A stretch of DNA of 64,000 bases from Actinoplanes solisilvae (GCF_003999975.1 NZ_RJAC01000002.1:496001-560000); one strand, 5' to 3'. Shown: positions 23,694 through 34,139, counted from the first letter of the stretch. The notes: generated from the sequence alone by a model not told the origin. Program-made: numbers and translations.

Positions 23694-25670
23694 TCACCAG
23701 GGAGCGGGGGCGGGCGGAGCGACCACCGGCGGACGGTCGTCGCAGGTGATGGTGTTGGGCAGCATCCACGGCGCGAGCCAGCCGTCGTTGCCGCCACGGT
23801 CGGTCACGGTGAACTCGGAGCCGGCCGGGGTGAAGCCGAAGCTGCCGCAGTTGTTGACCGGCACGGCACCGATGTTGCGGGCGTCGACGTTCTCGAAGCT
23901 CGCGCCTCCGCGCACCCGGGCGCTGAGGACACTCGTACCCGTGCCGTCGATCTTGACGTCCTTGAAGTGGACGTTGGGGATCGAGTAGAGATCCTTCACG
24001 CCCCACTCCGAGACCATCATGATCGCGTTGTAGGTGCTGTCGAGGTATTGGTCGCCGGTGACCTGGATATCGGCGTCGATGCTGCGGTCGAGCGCATAGA
24101 TCCAGATCGCGCCCAGGCCGATGTTCCAGTTCAGCTCGTACGTGCCCGCGCGCACCGTGGTGTTACCGGTGATCTTCAACGTGCCGGCGAACGGCGTGGC
24201 GCCGAACCGGGACCCGGCGTGGATCGCGCTGCCCTCGCGGATCGGGTCGGCGATCAGGTTGTTGGAGACGGTGTTGTCCCGGCCGCCGTAGATCGCGATG
24301 CCGTTGGCCAGCACGGGCGTCTGCACGGTGTTGCGGTCGAACGTGTTGCCGGCGTTCTCGGTGCCCTCCGACCACATGGCCAGGCCGTCGTCGCCGGTGT
24401 TGCGGATGAAGTTGTTGCGCACGACCGATCCGGTGACGCCGGTGTGGAAGTTGAGCGCGTCGGCGATCTGGTCGACCACGATGTTGTTCTCGACCCGGGT
24501 GTTCGACATCGGCCCGTCGAACCAGAGGCCGACCTTCGTGTGCTGGATGTAGAGGCCCTTGATCGTCGAGTCGCTCATCGCGCCGCCGATGCCGTTGATC
24601 TGGTCGGTGTCGATGCGCTCGCGGACGTCACCCTGGATGGCGAAGCCGGAGAGGTGCACGTTGCGGCTGCCGCCCTCCGTTGCGTCTTTTCCGTAGAACC
24701 CGACGCTCGTGTGGGTCGAGCCGTCCGGCGCGGGCGTCGGCAGTGCGACCGTGCGGCCCTTGATCGTCGTGTACCAGTTGCCGGCGCCCTCGATCGTCAC
24801 GTTGTCGACGATGATGTGCCGGTTGACCTGGAAGACGCCCGGCGGCACATAGACCTTGAGCTTGGCCTTCTTGGCGAACGCGATGGCCTTGTCGAACGCG
24901 GGGGCCGAGTCGCGCCGGCCGGTCGGGTCGGCGCCGAAGGCCAGCACGTTGGCGGCCAGCAGGTTGACGTGCGGCAGCCCGACCAGTTCGGAGTCGAGCA
25001 GGTCGATCACGGTCCACGGCACGGCCGACGACGCGGTCAGGCGTACCTTCTCGCCGGCCTTGAACGTGCGGCCCAGCAGCAGGCGCTGCTCGTCGTAGAA
25101 GTGGCTGGGCCGGAACGGCTTGCTGATCACCGGCGTCGGGGTGGTCGCGGCCGGCACGCAGGCGCACTCGGTGATCCACCAGTCCGGGTGCAGCAGGTCG
25201 GCGTTCGGGTCGTTGCTGAACGGATATTGGTTGTAGAGCCACGAATACTGCGAGGTCAGCGTCATCGTGCGGCTGGTCGAGCCGACCTTGACGGCGAGCG
25301 GGGCGGTGAGGCCGCCGCCGTTGGGAGCGTCGGGAATGCTGTAGCGGACGGTGAGCGCGTTGGCCGACTTCGGCAGGGTGAACTCGACGTACTGCCCGGG
25401 GGTGAGGCGGACGGCGGAACGGCCGGACGCCTCGGCGGGCAGGCTGTAGGCCGTACGGTCGGGGCCGATGACCGTGCCGTTGGAGCGGGCTCGCTCGGCC
25501 TCCTGCTCGAGGAACGCGACGGTGGCACCGCGTCCGGCGACGAGGGACGGATCGAGGCCGGCGCGGGTCACCGACAAATCGGGTTGAGCGTGGGCGGCAG
25601 TGGGCACCACCAGCACCCCTGCGCTCAAGGCGAGGACGGCCACCAAAGACCGTCGGAACTCCAGGAACAT
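23694..25670 (-). CDS. Secreted beta-helix glycoside hydrolase, GH87-like
   Basis: 658 residues. A Sec signal peptide (about 1-28, ending AAHAQ) is followed by a beta-sandwich region, then a pectate-lyase-like right-handed beta-helix opening with VLAFGADPTGRRDSAPAFDKAI. Many helix rungs carry VENNIVVDQ, VRNNFIRNTGDDG and VSNNLIADP repeats. The DALNFHTG aspartate and the GDDG pair 23-24 residues later recall the catalytic triad spacing of GH87 alpha-1,3-glucanases/mycodextranases; this assignment is from memory. It is an extracellular carbohydrate-active enzyme, possibly acting on alpha-glucan. Confidence 0.75.
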   Translation of the reverse strand: MFLEFRRSLVAVLALSAGVLVVPTAAHAQPDLSVTRAGLDPSLVAGRGATVAFLEQEAERARSNGTVIGPDRTAYSLPAEASGRSAVRLTPGQYVEFTLPKSANALTVRYSIPDAPNGGGLTAPLAVKVGSTSRTMTLTSQYSWLYNQYPFSNDPNADLLHPDWWITECACVPAATTPTPVISKPFRPSHFYDEQRLLLGRTFKAGEKVRLTASSAVPWTVIDLLDSELVGLPHVNLLAANVLAFGADPTGRRDSAPAFDKAIAFAKKAKLKVYVPPGVFQVNRHIIVDNVTIEGAGNWYTTIKGRTVALPTPAPDGSTHTSVGFYGKDATEGGSRNVHLSGFAIQGDVRERIDTDQINGIGGAMSDSTIKGLYIQHTKVGLWFDGPMSNTRVENNIVVDQIADALNFHTGVTGSVVRNNFIRNTGDDGLAMWSEGTENAGNTFDRNTVQTPVLANGIAIYGGRDNTVSNNLIADPIREGSAIHAGSRFGATPFAGTLKITGNTTVRAGTYELNWNIGLGAIWIYALDRSIDADIQVTGDQYLDSTYNAIMMVSEWGVKDLYSIPNVHFKDVKIDGTGTSVLSARVRGGASFENVDARNIGAVPVNNCGSFGFTPAGSEFTVTDRGGNDGWLAPWMLPNTITCDDRPPVVAPPAPAPW

Positions 25671-25807
25671 GGACGGACTCTTCTCTTTCGAGGGGAGCGT
25701 TCCCGCAGGCGGGACGGGCGCCGATCGGGGTCCAGTGACCATAAGATTGCTGTGAGGTAGTCCACAAGGTTCAGTCCACAGTTTTCGGCAGATTGCTCGG
25801 TGCTTAC

Positions 25808-26761
25808 ATGAAGCGCGCGCTTTCTTTCACACTCGTCGTGTCGCTGATCGCCGCTTGCAGCAACCCGCCGCAAGACCTCACCTGGTCGAGAATCAACCTG
25901 CCCGCGTACGGCCGAGTCGTGCTCACAGACGTCGCCGACTGCGGCGACCAGTGGTGGGCGGTGGGCGCGATCCAGGCTTCCGACGGCGCGACGCGACCGG
26001 CCGCCTGGACCGGCGGGCCCGAGGGTTCGTGGACACCCGTCGACTTCGCGCCGTTGCCGTCGAGCTACTACGGCCCGCTCCAGACGATCCGCAGCGTGGC
26101 CTGCTTCTCCGGCCGGGTCGCGATGGTCGGCGCGGTCCCGGGCGGCGCGCACGGCAACCCGCGGGTCAGCACGTGGCGACGACTCCCCGACGGACGGATG
26201 ACCGAGAACGCGGCACCCTTCGAGACCTACGGCGGTGACGAGGCGGTCGACGTGGGCCCGATCGCCGCCGGCCCGCGCGGATTCGCCATCGCCGGCAACC
26301 GGTCGAGCGGGGCGGCGGCCTGGTTCTCCGCCGACGGCGTCACGTTCACGCTGAGCGAGAGCCGCCACGCGGGCACGGTCGCCCGCGACGTCACGTCCCT
26401 GCCGGACGGACGGTGGCTGATCGTGGGCGACGGGACCTGGCTCGAGCCCTGGGCCGAGGAAGATGTTCCGGTGTTCGAGCGCGTGGTCCGCGCCGGGGAC
26501 GTCGTGCTCGCGGCCGGCGGGAGCGGCGTGTGGCGGCGGCGCGACGGTGCCTGGTCGATGGCCGAGACCTACGAGGGCATTCCCCCGAGCGTACGGTCGA
26601 TGGCTGTTCTCGCCGGTCACAGCGTGATCGCCGGCAACGGTCTGCGGATCGCCGGACAGCGCCGCAACTCCCCCGGCGAGCCGGTCGCCGTGGCGGCCCG
26701 CGACACCACGCTGCTGCTGGCCACGGACGACAGCCTCTGGCACACCACCGTTCACCGCTGA
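25808..26761 (+). CDS. Lipoprotein of unknown function
   Basis: 317 residues from ATG 25808. Signal peptide MKRALSFTLVVSLIAACS ends in a lipobox (LIAAC), so the mature protein is lipid-anchored at Cys17. The rest is beta-rich with repeated W/G motifs (WAVGAIQASDG, GFAIAGNRSSGAAAWFSADG, WLIVGDGTWLEPW, VVLAAGGSGVWRR), suggesting a beta-propeller. No enzymatic residues are evident. It is followed 38 bases later by the PHP genes. Confidence 0.75.
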   Translation: MKRALSFTLVVSLIAACSNPPQDLTWSRINLPAYGRVVLTDVADCGDQWWAVGAIQASDGATRPAAWTGGPEGSWTPVDFAPLPSSYYGPLQTIRSVACFSGRVAMVGAVPGGAHGNPRVSTWRRLPDGRMTENAAPFETYGGDEAVDVGPIAAGPRGFAIAGNRSSGAAAWFSADGVTFTLSESRHAGTVARDVTSLPDGRWLIVGDGTWLEPWAEEDVPVFERVVRAGDVVLAAGGSGVWRRRDGAWSMAETYEGIPPSVRSMAVLAGHSVIAGNGLRIAGQRRNSPGEPVAVAARDTTLLLATDDSLWHTTVHR

Positions 26762-26799
26762 GACATTTACATTCGTCGCTGCTTTGCGATGCTCGGGGC

Positions 26800-28020
26800 A
26801 TGACCGCCCACGAGCATCACCACCATCACCACGTCGATCGCCGATCCCTGCTGGCCGCGTCCGGCGGCCTGCTGGTGCTGGCCGCCACACCAGGCACCGC
26901 GCACGCCGCGACCACCGGCGTCGCCGTCGACGGCTCCCCCAAGCGGGCCACCGGCGCCTCCCGCAGCTCGCGGATCAGCCAGGGCACCACGCTGGTCCAC
27001 GCCGACCTGCACAACCACACGCTCATGTCGGACGGCGACGGCGACCCGGCCAACGCCTTCGCCTCGATGCGCTCGGCCGGGCTCGACGTGGCCGCGCTGA
27101 CCGATCACACCACGCTCTTCGCGATCGAGGGGATGTCGTCGTCGGAGTGGAAGCGCGCCGGGCAGCTCGCCGACGCCGCCAACGAGCCCGGCGTCTACAC
27201 CGCGATCCGCGGGTTCGAGTGGTCGCACCCGCTGCTCGGGCACGTCAACGTCTGGTACACCGGCAACTTCACCGACCTGGGCGGCTCGTCGAGCATGGGC
27301 AAGCTCTACGACTGGATCAACGGGACCGACGGGATCAGCGGCTTCAACCACCCCGGGCGCGAGCTGCTGCGGTTCAACGACTTCTCGTACGACGCGAGCA
27401 TGGCCGAACAGATGGTCGGTCTGGAGATGTTCAACCGCGGCGACGACTACCTCTTCGACGGCTGGGGCGACGGGCAGAGCTCGCCCCTCAACGCCTGCCT
27501 CAACGCGGGCTGGCGCACCGGGCTGACCGGCGTGACCGACGAGCACGGCACCGACTGGGGCTTCCCCGAGGGCAAGGGGCGTACGGGTCTGTGGGTCAAC
27601 GAGAACAGCCGCAACGCGGTGCTGGCGGCCATGCGCGCGCGGCGGTTCTTCGCCACCCGGGTCAGCGGGCTGCGGCTCGACGCGACCGCGAACGGCGTAC
27701 GCATGGGCAGCAGTCTGCCGCTCGCCAAGGGTGACGTGCGGTTCGCCGTCGACCTTGACCGCGGCCCGGAGTGGGCCGGCAAGCCGCTGCGCCTGCAGGT
27801 GCTGCGGCCGGGCTCGCGGGCCCCGCAGGTGGCCGACGTGATCGAGACGACGGCCGGGGTGACCACCGAGTTCACGGTGCCGCTCGACCTCGCCGACGGA
27901 TCGTGGGTCGTGATCCGGGTGTCCGACCCCGCTCAGGCCAACGCCTCCCCCGGCCCGGCCGGGCATCCCTGCAACGACTGGGGCGTGGCCTATTCGAGCC
28001 CGTGGTGGCTGACCGCCTGA
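26800..28020 (+). CDS. Tat-exported PHP-domain (CehA/McbA-like) phosphoesterase, copy 1
   Basis: 406 residues. The N-terminus MTAHEHHHHHHVDRRSLLAASGG is a twin-arginine signal preceded by a natural polyhistidine run. The PHP domain starts HADLHNHTLMSDGDGDP, giving the metal-binding HxH and downstream D, with LTDHTTLF, FEWSH and FNHPGR as further ligands. A C-terminal beta domain ends YSSPWWLTA. PHP enzymes hydrolyse phosphoesters with two or three metals. It is paralogous to the next gene. Confidence 0.85.
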   Translation: MTAHEHHHHHHVDRRSLLAASGGLLVLAATPGTAHAATTGVAVDGSPKRATGASRSSRISQGTTLVHADLHNHTLMSDGDGDPANAFASMRSAGLDVAALTDHTTLFAIEGMSSSEWKRAGQLADAANEPGVYTAIRGFEWSHPLLGHVNVWYTGNFTDLGGSSSMGKLYDWINGTDGISGFNHPGRELLRFNDFSYDASMAEQMVGLEMFNRGDDYLFDGWGDGQSSPLNACLNAGWRTGLTGVTDEHGTDWGFPEGKGRTGLWVNENSRNAVLAAMRARRFFATRVSGLRLDATANGVRMGSSLPLAKGDVRFAVDLDRGPEWAGKPLRLQVLRPGSRAPQVADVIETTAGVTTEFTVPLDLADGSWVVIRVSDPAQANASPGPAGHPCNDWGVAYSSPWWLTA

Positions 28021-28104
28021 TCGGACGACCTCGGACGGACCAATCCCGGGTGGTCGTTGCGCGATTCCCCTGATCATCGGGCCCGGCCTTGGCATGCTCC
28101 ACGA

Positions 28105-29304
28105 GTGAGCGCGCCTCGTCACCACCACCGTGTCAGCCGTCGATCCCTGCTGGCCGGCGCCGGCGGGCTGCTGGTGGGTGCCGCTCCGAGCGGTGCCGCC
28201 CAGGCCGCCGGACGCCGGACCTCGCGGGTCAGCCGGGGCACCACGATGGTCCACGCCGACCTGCACAACCACACGCTGCTGTCGGACGGGTTCGGCGAGC
28301 CCGAGCTGGCCTTCGAGTCGATGCGCACGGCCGGCGTGGACGTGGCCGCGCTGACCGACCACGCCACCGACGCGGCCTTCACCGGGCTGACCCGGCACAA
28401 GTGGAAGAAGCTGGGCAAGCTCGCCGACCACGCCAACCGGCCCGGCGACTTCACCACGCTGCGGGGCTTCGAGTGGTCGCACTCGCACCTCGGCCACATC
28501 AACGTCTGGTACACCGACGAGTACGCCGACCTGCACACCGCGGGCGACACCGACCAGCTCTACGACTGGCTTCTCGGCACCGCCGGAATCGCCGCGTTCA
28601 ACCATCCCGGCCGTCAGCGCCAGCAGTTCAACCACTTCGCGTACGACCCCAGGCTCGCCGGGCACATGGTGGCGCTGGAGATGTTCAACAACGAGGACGA
28701 CTACGTCTTCGGCGGCTGGCCGCGGCACCCGTCGCCGCTCGCGGCCTGCCTCAACGCGGGGTGGCGTACCGGCCTGACCGGGGTCTCGGACGACCACGGC
28801 AGCGACTGGGGGCACGACCGCGACCGCGGGCAGACGGGGATCTGGGTCGCCGCGAACACCCGGGACGGGGTGCTCTCCGCGATGCGGGCCCGGCGCTTCT
28901 TCGCGAGCCGGGTCAGCGGGCTGCGCCTGGACGCGACGGCCAACGGCGTACGCATGGGCGGTCTGCTGCCCCTGACCAGGGGTGACGTGACCTTCCGGCT
29001 CGACCTCGACGGCGGCCCGCAGACGGCCGACCTGCAGGTGCTGCGGCCCGGCACGACCGCGCCCGAGGTCGTCGCGATCAAGGCGGTGCGGCCCGGCCGG
29101 GTCACCGAGCTGACCGTGCCGCTCGACGCCCTCGACGGGGACTGGGTCGTGCTGCGCGTCTCCGACCCGACCAGGGACAACGCGACACCGGGACCCGAGG
29201 GGCACCCGTGCAACGACTTCGGCCTGGCCTATTCGAGCCCGTGGTGGCTCCACGGCGGATATGTGCGGGCCAAGTCGTCAGCTCCCGAGCCGTCCGGCCG
29301 ATAA
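28105..29304 (+). CDS. Tat-exported PHP-domain (CehA/McbA-like) phosphoesterase, copy 2
   Basis: 399 residues from GTG 28105, 84 bases after copy 1 and close to it in sequence: HADLHNHTLLSDGFGEP, LTDHATDAAF, GFEWSHSHLGHINVWY, FNHPGRQRQQFNHF and a YSSPWWLHGG end. The signal has RRSLLAGAGG after a shorter His-rich start (PRHHHRVSRR). The metal-binding positions match copy 1, so both look active. The pair arose by tandem duplication. Substrate unknown. Confidence 0.85.
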   Translation: MSAPRHHHRVSRRSLLAGAGGLLVGAAPSGAAQAAGRRTSRVSRGTTMVHADLHNHTLLSDGFGEPELAFESMRTAGVDVAALTDHATDAAFTGLTRHKWKKLGKLADHANRPGDFTTLRGFEWSHSHLGHINVWYTDEYADLHTAGDTDQLYDWLLGTAGIAAFNHPGRQRQQFNHFAYDPRLAGHMVALEMFNNEDDYVFGGWPRHPSPLAACLNAGWRTGLTGVSDDHGSDWGHDRDRGQTGIWVAANTRDGVLSAMRARRFFASRVSGLRLDATANGVRMGGLLPLTRGDVTFRLDLDGGPQTADLQVLRPGTTAPEVVAIKAVRPGRVTELTVPLDALDGDWVVLRVSDPTRDNATPGPEGHPCNDFGLAYSSPWWLHGGYVRAKSSAPEPSGR

Positions 29305-29311
29305 ACAGCGC

Positions 29312-30532
29312 GTGAAACCATCGAGGTCAGAGTCCGGCACCCAGCTCGTGCACGTGGGGCGCCAGCCGATCTTCGATGCGCGCGGTGACGTAGTCGCCTA
29401 TGAACTGCTCTTCCGCGGGGACATGGAGGCGGTGGCGGCGGGCCGGCAGGACGCCTACGCCACCAGCAACGTCATGATCAACGCGTTCACCGAGTTCGGC
29501 ATCCGCGAGGTGGCCGGCGACCGGCTCTGCTTCATCAACCTGACCCGCGAGTTCCTGTCCGGTGAGATCCCGCTGCCCTTCGGCCCGTCGCAGGTGGTGC
29601 TGGAGGTGCTCGAGACGGTCGAGCTGGACGACGACGTGATCGCCGGCATCACCCGTCTCGCCGAGGCCGGCTATCGGATCGCCCTGGACGACTTCGTCTG
29701 GGGTTCCGGGCATGAGCAGTTGTTCGGCCTGGCCTCGTACGTGAAACTCGATCTTCTCGACGGGGAACTGGGCAACCTCGACGAGGTGGTCGCGGCCATC
29801 CGCGAGTACCCGAACATCCAGATCGTGGCCGAGCGGCTCGAGACCGAGGAACAGCTCGCGCTGGCCGACCGCTACGGCATGGAACTGCGGCAGGGGTACG
29901 CCCTGAGCCGTCCTCAGGTGCTGACGGCGGCCAGTCTCTCGCCGTCCCGCCTGCGCCGCCTCGAACTGGTCACCGCGCTCAGCGCCCCGGACGCCGACAT
30001 GCCGCGCATCGTCTCGATCATCGCAAGCGACCCGGCGCTGTCCCTGCGCGTGCTGCGGGCCAGCAACTCGGTGGCCGCCGGGCACGCCAACCGGGTCTCG
30101 TCGGTGCGGCAGGCCGTGGTGATGGTGGGGCTCAAGCACATTCGCCAGTGGGCGATGCTGATGGTGCTCGACGACGTCGGCGGGGCAGCCGAGGAACACA
30201 TGATCGGCGTGCTGACCCGGGCGCGGCTCTGCGAGAACGTCGCCCAGTGGTTCGGGGCGGCGCCCGACGCGGCGTTCATGGCCGGCATGATCACCGGCGT
30301 GGCCGAGATTCTGGGCATCCCGCAGGCCACCATGACCGAGCAGTTCCCGCTGGCCCCGGCGGTCGCGGCGGCCCTCACCGACGGCAGCGGGCGCCTCGGG
30401 CAGGTGCTGAGCGCGGTGAACTCGTACGAGAAGGGGGATCTCGGCACGTTCGACCTGGTTGGGCAGTACATGGACGCGGTCCGCTGGTCGACGCGCGCCT
30501 TCGACGCCTCGAACCGCGTGCCGGCCGCCTAG
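29312..30532 (+). CDS. EAL-HDOD signalling protein
   Basis: 406 residues from GTG 29312, seven bases after the PHP gene. The N-terminal EAL-like domain has VGRQPIFDARGDVVAYELLFRG in place of the canonical EAL(L)R and LDDFVWGSG at the second acidic motif. The C-terminal HDOD domain (about 205-400) includes ASDPALSLRVLRASNSV and SSVRQAVVMVGLKHIRQWAML. Proteins of this YuxH-type layout usually bind cyclic-di-GMP weakly or not at all and act through protein contacts in stress or motility control. Confidence 0.87.
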   Translation: MKPSRSESGTQLVHVGRQPIFDARGDVVAYELLFRGDMEAVAAGRQDAYATSNVMINAFTEFGIREVAGDRLCFINLTREFLSGEIPLPFGPSQVVLEVLETVELDDDVIAGITRLAEAGYRIALDDFVWGSGHEQLFGLASYVKLDLLDGELGNLDEVVAAIREYPNIQIVAERLETEEQLALADRYGMELRQGYALSRPQVLTAASLSPSRLRRLELVTALSAPDADMPRIVSIIASDPALSLRVLRASNSVAAGHANRVSSVRQAVVMVGLKHIRQWAMLMVLDDVGGAAEEHMIGVLTRARLCENVAQWFGAAPDAAFMAGMITGVAEILGIPQATMTEQFPLAPAVAAALTDGSGRLGQVLSAVNSYEKGDLGTFDLVGQYMDAVRWSTRAFDASNRVPAA

Positions 30533-31449
30533 AGGTTCAACGGCGTCACGATGCGGACCGGTGAGGTGGCACAGCGCACCGGGCCGGGCACGGCGCCCAA
30601 CGACTGCAGGATCGCCAGGCAGGCCTCGCGCAGACCGGCCCGCAGGTCGTGGTGCAGCACCGCCGAGAGGTGACCTTCCCGCAGCAGGCCGGCGTTCTCG
30701 TCGTCGAGGTCGTGGGCCACGAACACGTCGTAGTTGCGATGCGCCTCCCGGAAGGCGGCGGTCACGGCTGCGGTGCGGCCACCCTCGGGCGTGTAGACGG
30801 CGCGGATCGACGGGTTGACGGCCAGTTCCTCGCGGACCCGCCCGGTGGCCAGCACGCGCCGGTTCGGGGCGCGATTGCGCAGCTCAGCCCGGAAACCGGC
30901 GACGCGCGGCCCGGCTGACCCGACCACCAGAACGTCGCCGGCCCGATCGGCCAGCCACTGGTCGACCAGGTAGGCGGCGGTGGCTCCGGCCTCGGCGTCG
31001 TCGGGCCCGACGTGGGCCACCCGCTTGCTGGCGGGAAGGTCGGTGCCGAAAGTGATCACAGGGATCTCCAGACGGCCCACGGCCTCGATCAGCTCGGGAG
31101 TCTCCGGGGCCTGCAGAATCACGGCCTGGGTACGGGTTCGGCCCAGCTCTCGGATCGCGTCGGCGGCGGGACGGAAACGGGGACGGATCACCGCCGGGCG
31201 CAGGCCGGACAGTTCGGCGCGCAGCGCCCTCTCGACGCGGACGGGGTCGTGGACGATCACGTCCACGGTGAACGTGCGGGCGGGCAGGGGCGGACTCGAA
31301 CGCTGGTGGTCCAGGGCGGCTATCGCCTGGTGGACGGCGCGGACGGTGCTTTCCCGTACGCCTCCCCGGTGGTGCAGGACGCGGTCCACGGTGGCGTGGC
31401 TGAGGCCGGCCTGGGCGGCGATCTCGCGAATCCGGTACGGATGTTCCAC
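30529..31449 (-). CDS. LacI-family transcriptional regulator
   Basis: 306 residues. The helix-turn-helix is YRIREIAAQAGLSHATVDRVLHHRGGVRESTVRAVHQAIAAL, followed by a periplasmic-binding-type sensor domain (TFTVDVIVHDPVRVERAL...). Short compared with classic LacI members. The binding core lacks obvious motifs for a given sugar. The stop overlaps the convergent EAL-HDOD stop by four bases. No nearby transport operon shows its target. Confidence 0.87.
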   Translation of the reverse strand: MEHPYRIREIAAQAGLSHATVDRVLHHRGGVRESTVRAVHQAIAALDHQRSSPPLPARTFTVDVIVHDPVRVERALRAELSGLRPAVIRPRFRPAADAIRELGRTRTQAVILQAPETPELIEAVGRLEIPVITFGTDLPASKRVAHVGPDDAEAGATAAYLVDQWLADRAGDVLVVGSAGPRVAGFRAELRNRAPNRRVLATGRVREELAVNPSIRAVYTPEGGRTAAVTAAFREAHRNYDVFVAHDLDDENAGLLREGHLSAVLHHDLRAGLREACLAILQSLGAVPGPVRCATSPVRIVTPLNL

Positions 31450-31540
31450 GCGCGCCTCCTCCGGCCTCCGTCACAGAATGAGCGGTTCCTGAGGTCTTAT
31501 GGAAGGACTTTGATGTGTGGTCAGTCCATCGCGTGACTGG

Positions 31541-32449
31541 TCACGCGTCACCGTCCACCAGGGCCACCATGCGGCGGTGCTCGTCGGCCATCTGGGCCAG
31601 GATGAGGTGGCGCTGGGTGGCCGGCATGTCGGGGTGATCGAGGAGCTGATCGAGCTGGGTGCCCAGGTCAGCGAGGCTCGGGCCCAGATCGGGGGCCGGC
31701 TTCCGTTCCGGCACCGGCACCGGGACCGGCGCTGGAACTGGCTCTGGCACTGCCACTGGTGGCGGCGGTGCGATGGCGCGGATCTCCATCGTCGGAACCG
31801 GCTCTCTCGGCGCTGGGACCGGCTTCGCCTCGGCCCGGGCCCGATCGAGCAGACCGTTGAGCGTCGTGGTCAGCTCGGCCACCTCGCGCGGGCTCTTCAC
31901 CTCGGGCAGCCGCTGCGCCGGATCGGCCGGGTCGAGGCCGCGCGCGGCGGTCAGCAACCGCTGGAACGGACGCAGCACGAGACCCGTCGCGAACCAGACG
32001 CCGGCCGCGCTGAGCACGGCCGCGAGCAGCACCAGCAGATTCACGACCAGCACGTTATCGCTGTGTTGCTCCTCCAGGGCGGCCAGGCTGATCAAAATCT
32101 GGAGCTGGGCGCCGGTCGTCAGCGTCTCGGCCAGCGAACGCCACTCGTCGTCGCCCGCGCTGACCGTCGAGTAGCCGTCCTTCACCTGCACCGGGAAGCC
32201 GGCCGACGTGCCGACCTGTTTGCGCAGCTCACCCTTGTTGATCAGGCGGACCGCGTACGTCCCGTCGGTCGGGAGCGAGCCGTTCTTGGTGGCCGCCGTC
32301 CGCACCTGTTCGGTGCGCGCGGCGAGGACGCGATCGAGCTCGGCCCGGTCGCGGTGGTCGATGCGCACGACGATGAGCAGCCCAGCCAGCACCACGATCA
32401 GGGCGACGAGGGCGGTGACGATGAGAGTGAACTGGGTGCGGAGCCTCAT
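31541..32449 (-). CDS. Sensor protein with HAMP but without a kinase core
   Basis: 302 residues. The first membrane helix is at 8-28 (TLIVTALVALIVVLAGLLIVV), then an extracytoplasmic sensor (about 30-130) and a second helix (about 131-155, LVVNLLVLLAAVLSAAGVWFA). A HAMP segment (RPFQRLLTAARGLDPADPAQRLP...) leads to a Pro-Val-rich linker. The tail (LGTQLDQLLDHPDMPATQRHLILAQMADEHRRMVALVDG) matches the second half of a HisKA domain, but the H-box (HELRTP) and ATPase domain are absent. It looks like a kinase gene with an internal loss and C-terminal truncation, possibly repurposed. Confidence 0.75.
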   Translation of the reverse strand: MRLRTQFTLIVTALVALIVVLAGLLIVVRIDHRDRAELDRVLAARTEQVRTAATKNGSLPTDGTYAVRLINKGELRKQVGTSAGFPVQVKDGYSTVSAGDDEWRSLAETLTTGAQLQILISLAALEEQHSDNVLVVNLLVLLAAVLSAAGVWFATGLVLRPFQRLLTAARGLDPADPAQRLPEVKSPREVAELTTTLNGLLDRARAEAKPVPAPREPVPTMEIRAIAPPPPVAVPEPVPAPVPVPVPERKPAPDLGPSLADLGTQLDQLLDHPDMPATQRHLILAQMADEHRRMVALVDGDA

Positions 32450-32513
32450 GACCGGGGGATTTTCCTCACGACAGAGGGGCGGGGGCGGCGGCTGCCGGTC
32501 GAGTCACACAACG

Positions 32514-32533
32514 GAACCAGAAGATACTGGTTC
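32514..32533. promoter_or_regulatory. Inverted repeat upstream of ahcY riboswitch
   Basis: GAACCAG (32514-32520) and CTGGTTC (32527-32533) are perfect arms around AAGATA. It lies just upstream of the ahcY leader and might be a regulator site; no partner is known. Confidence 0.35.
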
Positions 32534-32557
32534 GGGTTAAGGTATTACCTGCCCGCG

Positions 32558-32640
32558 TCGAGAGGCGCTGCGACGGAGATCGGTTAGTGCCGTCTCCGCC
32601 ACGCTCGGCCCGGGTTCCTGACTTCAAGGGCGCCTCCTGA
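32558..32640 (+). ncRNA. SAH riboswitch (S-adenosylhomocysteine)
   Basis: P1 is GAGGCGC (32562-32568) with GCGCCTC (32630-32636). GCTGCGACGG follows the 5' strand, as in the SAH consensus, a P2 hairpin (CGGAGA/TCTCCG) comes next, then CCACGCTCGG and AAGGGCGCC near the 3' end. It lies directly ahead of the ahcY ribosome-binding site, the usual target: high SAH should switch on SAH hydrolase. Confidence 0.8.
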
Positions 32641-32656
32641 TGAGGGAGGAGCCCTC

Positions 32657-34132
<1,476 letters not shown>

Positions 34133-34139
34133 CAAATCG

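Noticed and set aside
23592..25760. 722-residue plus-strand frame
   Set aside because: Antisense to the secreted beta-helix protein; Val/Arg/Asp-rich shadow of high-GC codons without domains.
26767..29253. 828-residue minus-strand frame
   Set aside because: Antisense to the two PHP genes; repetitive composition mirrors the tandem duplication.
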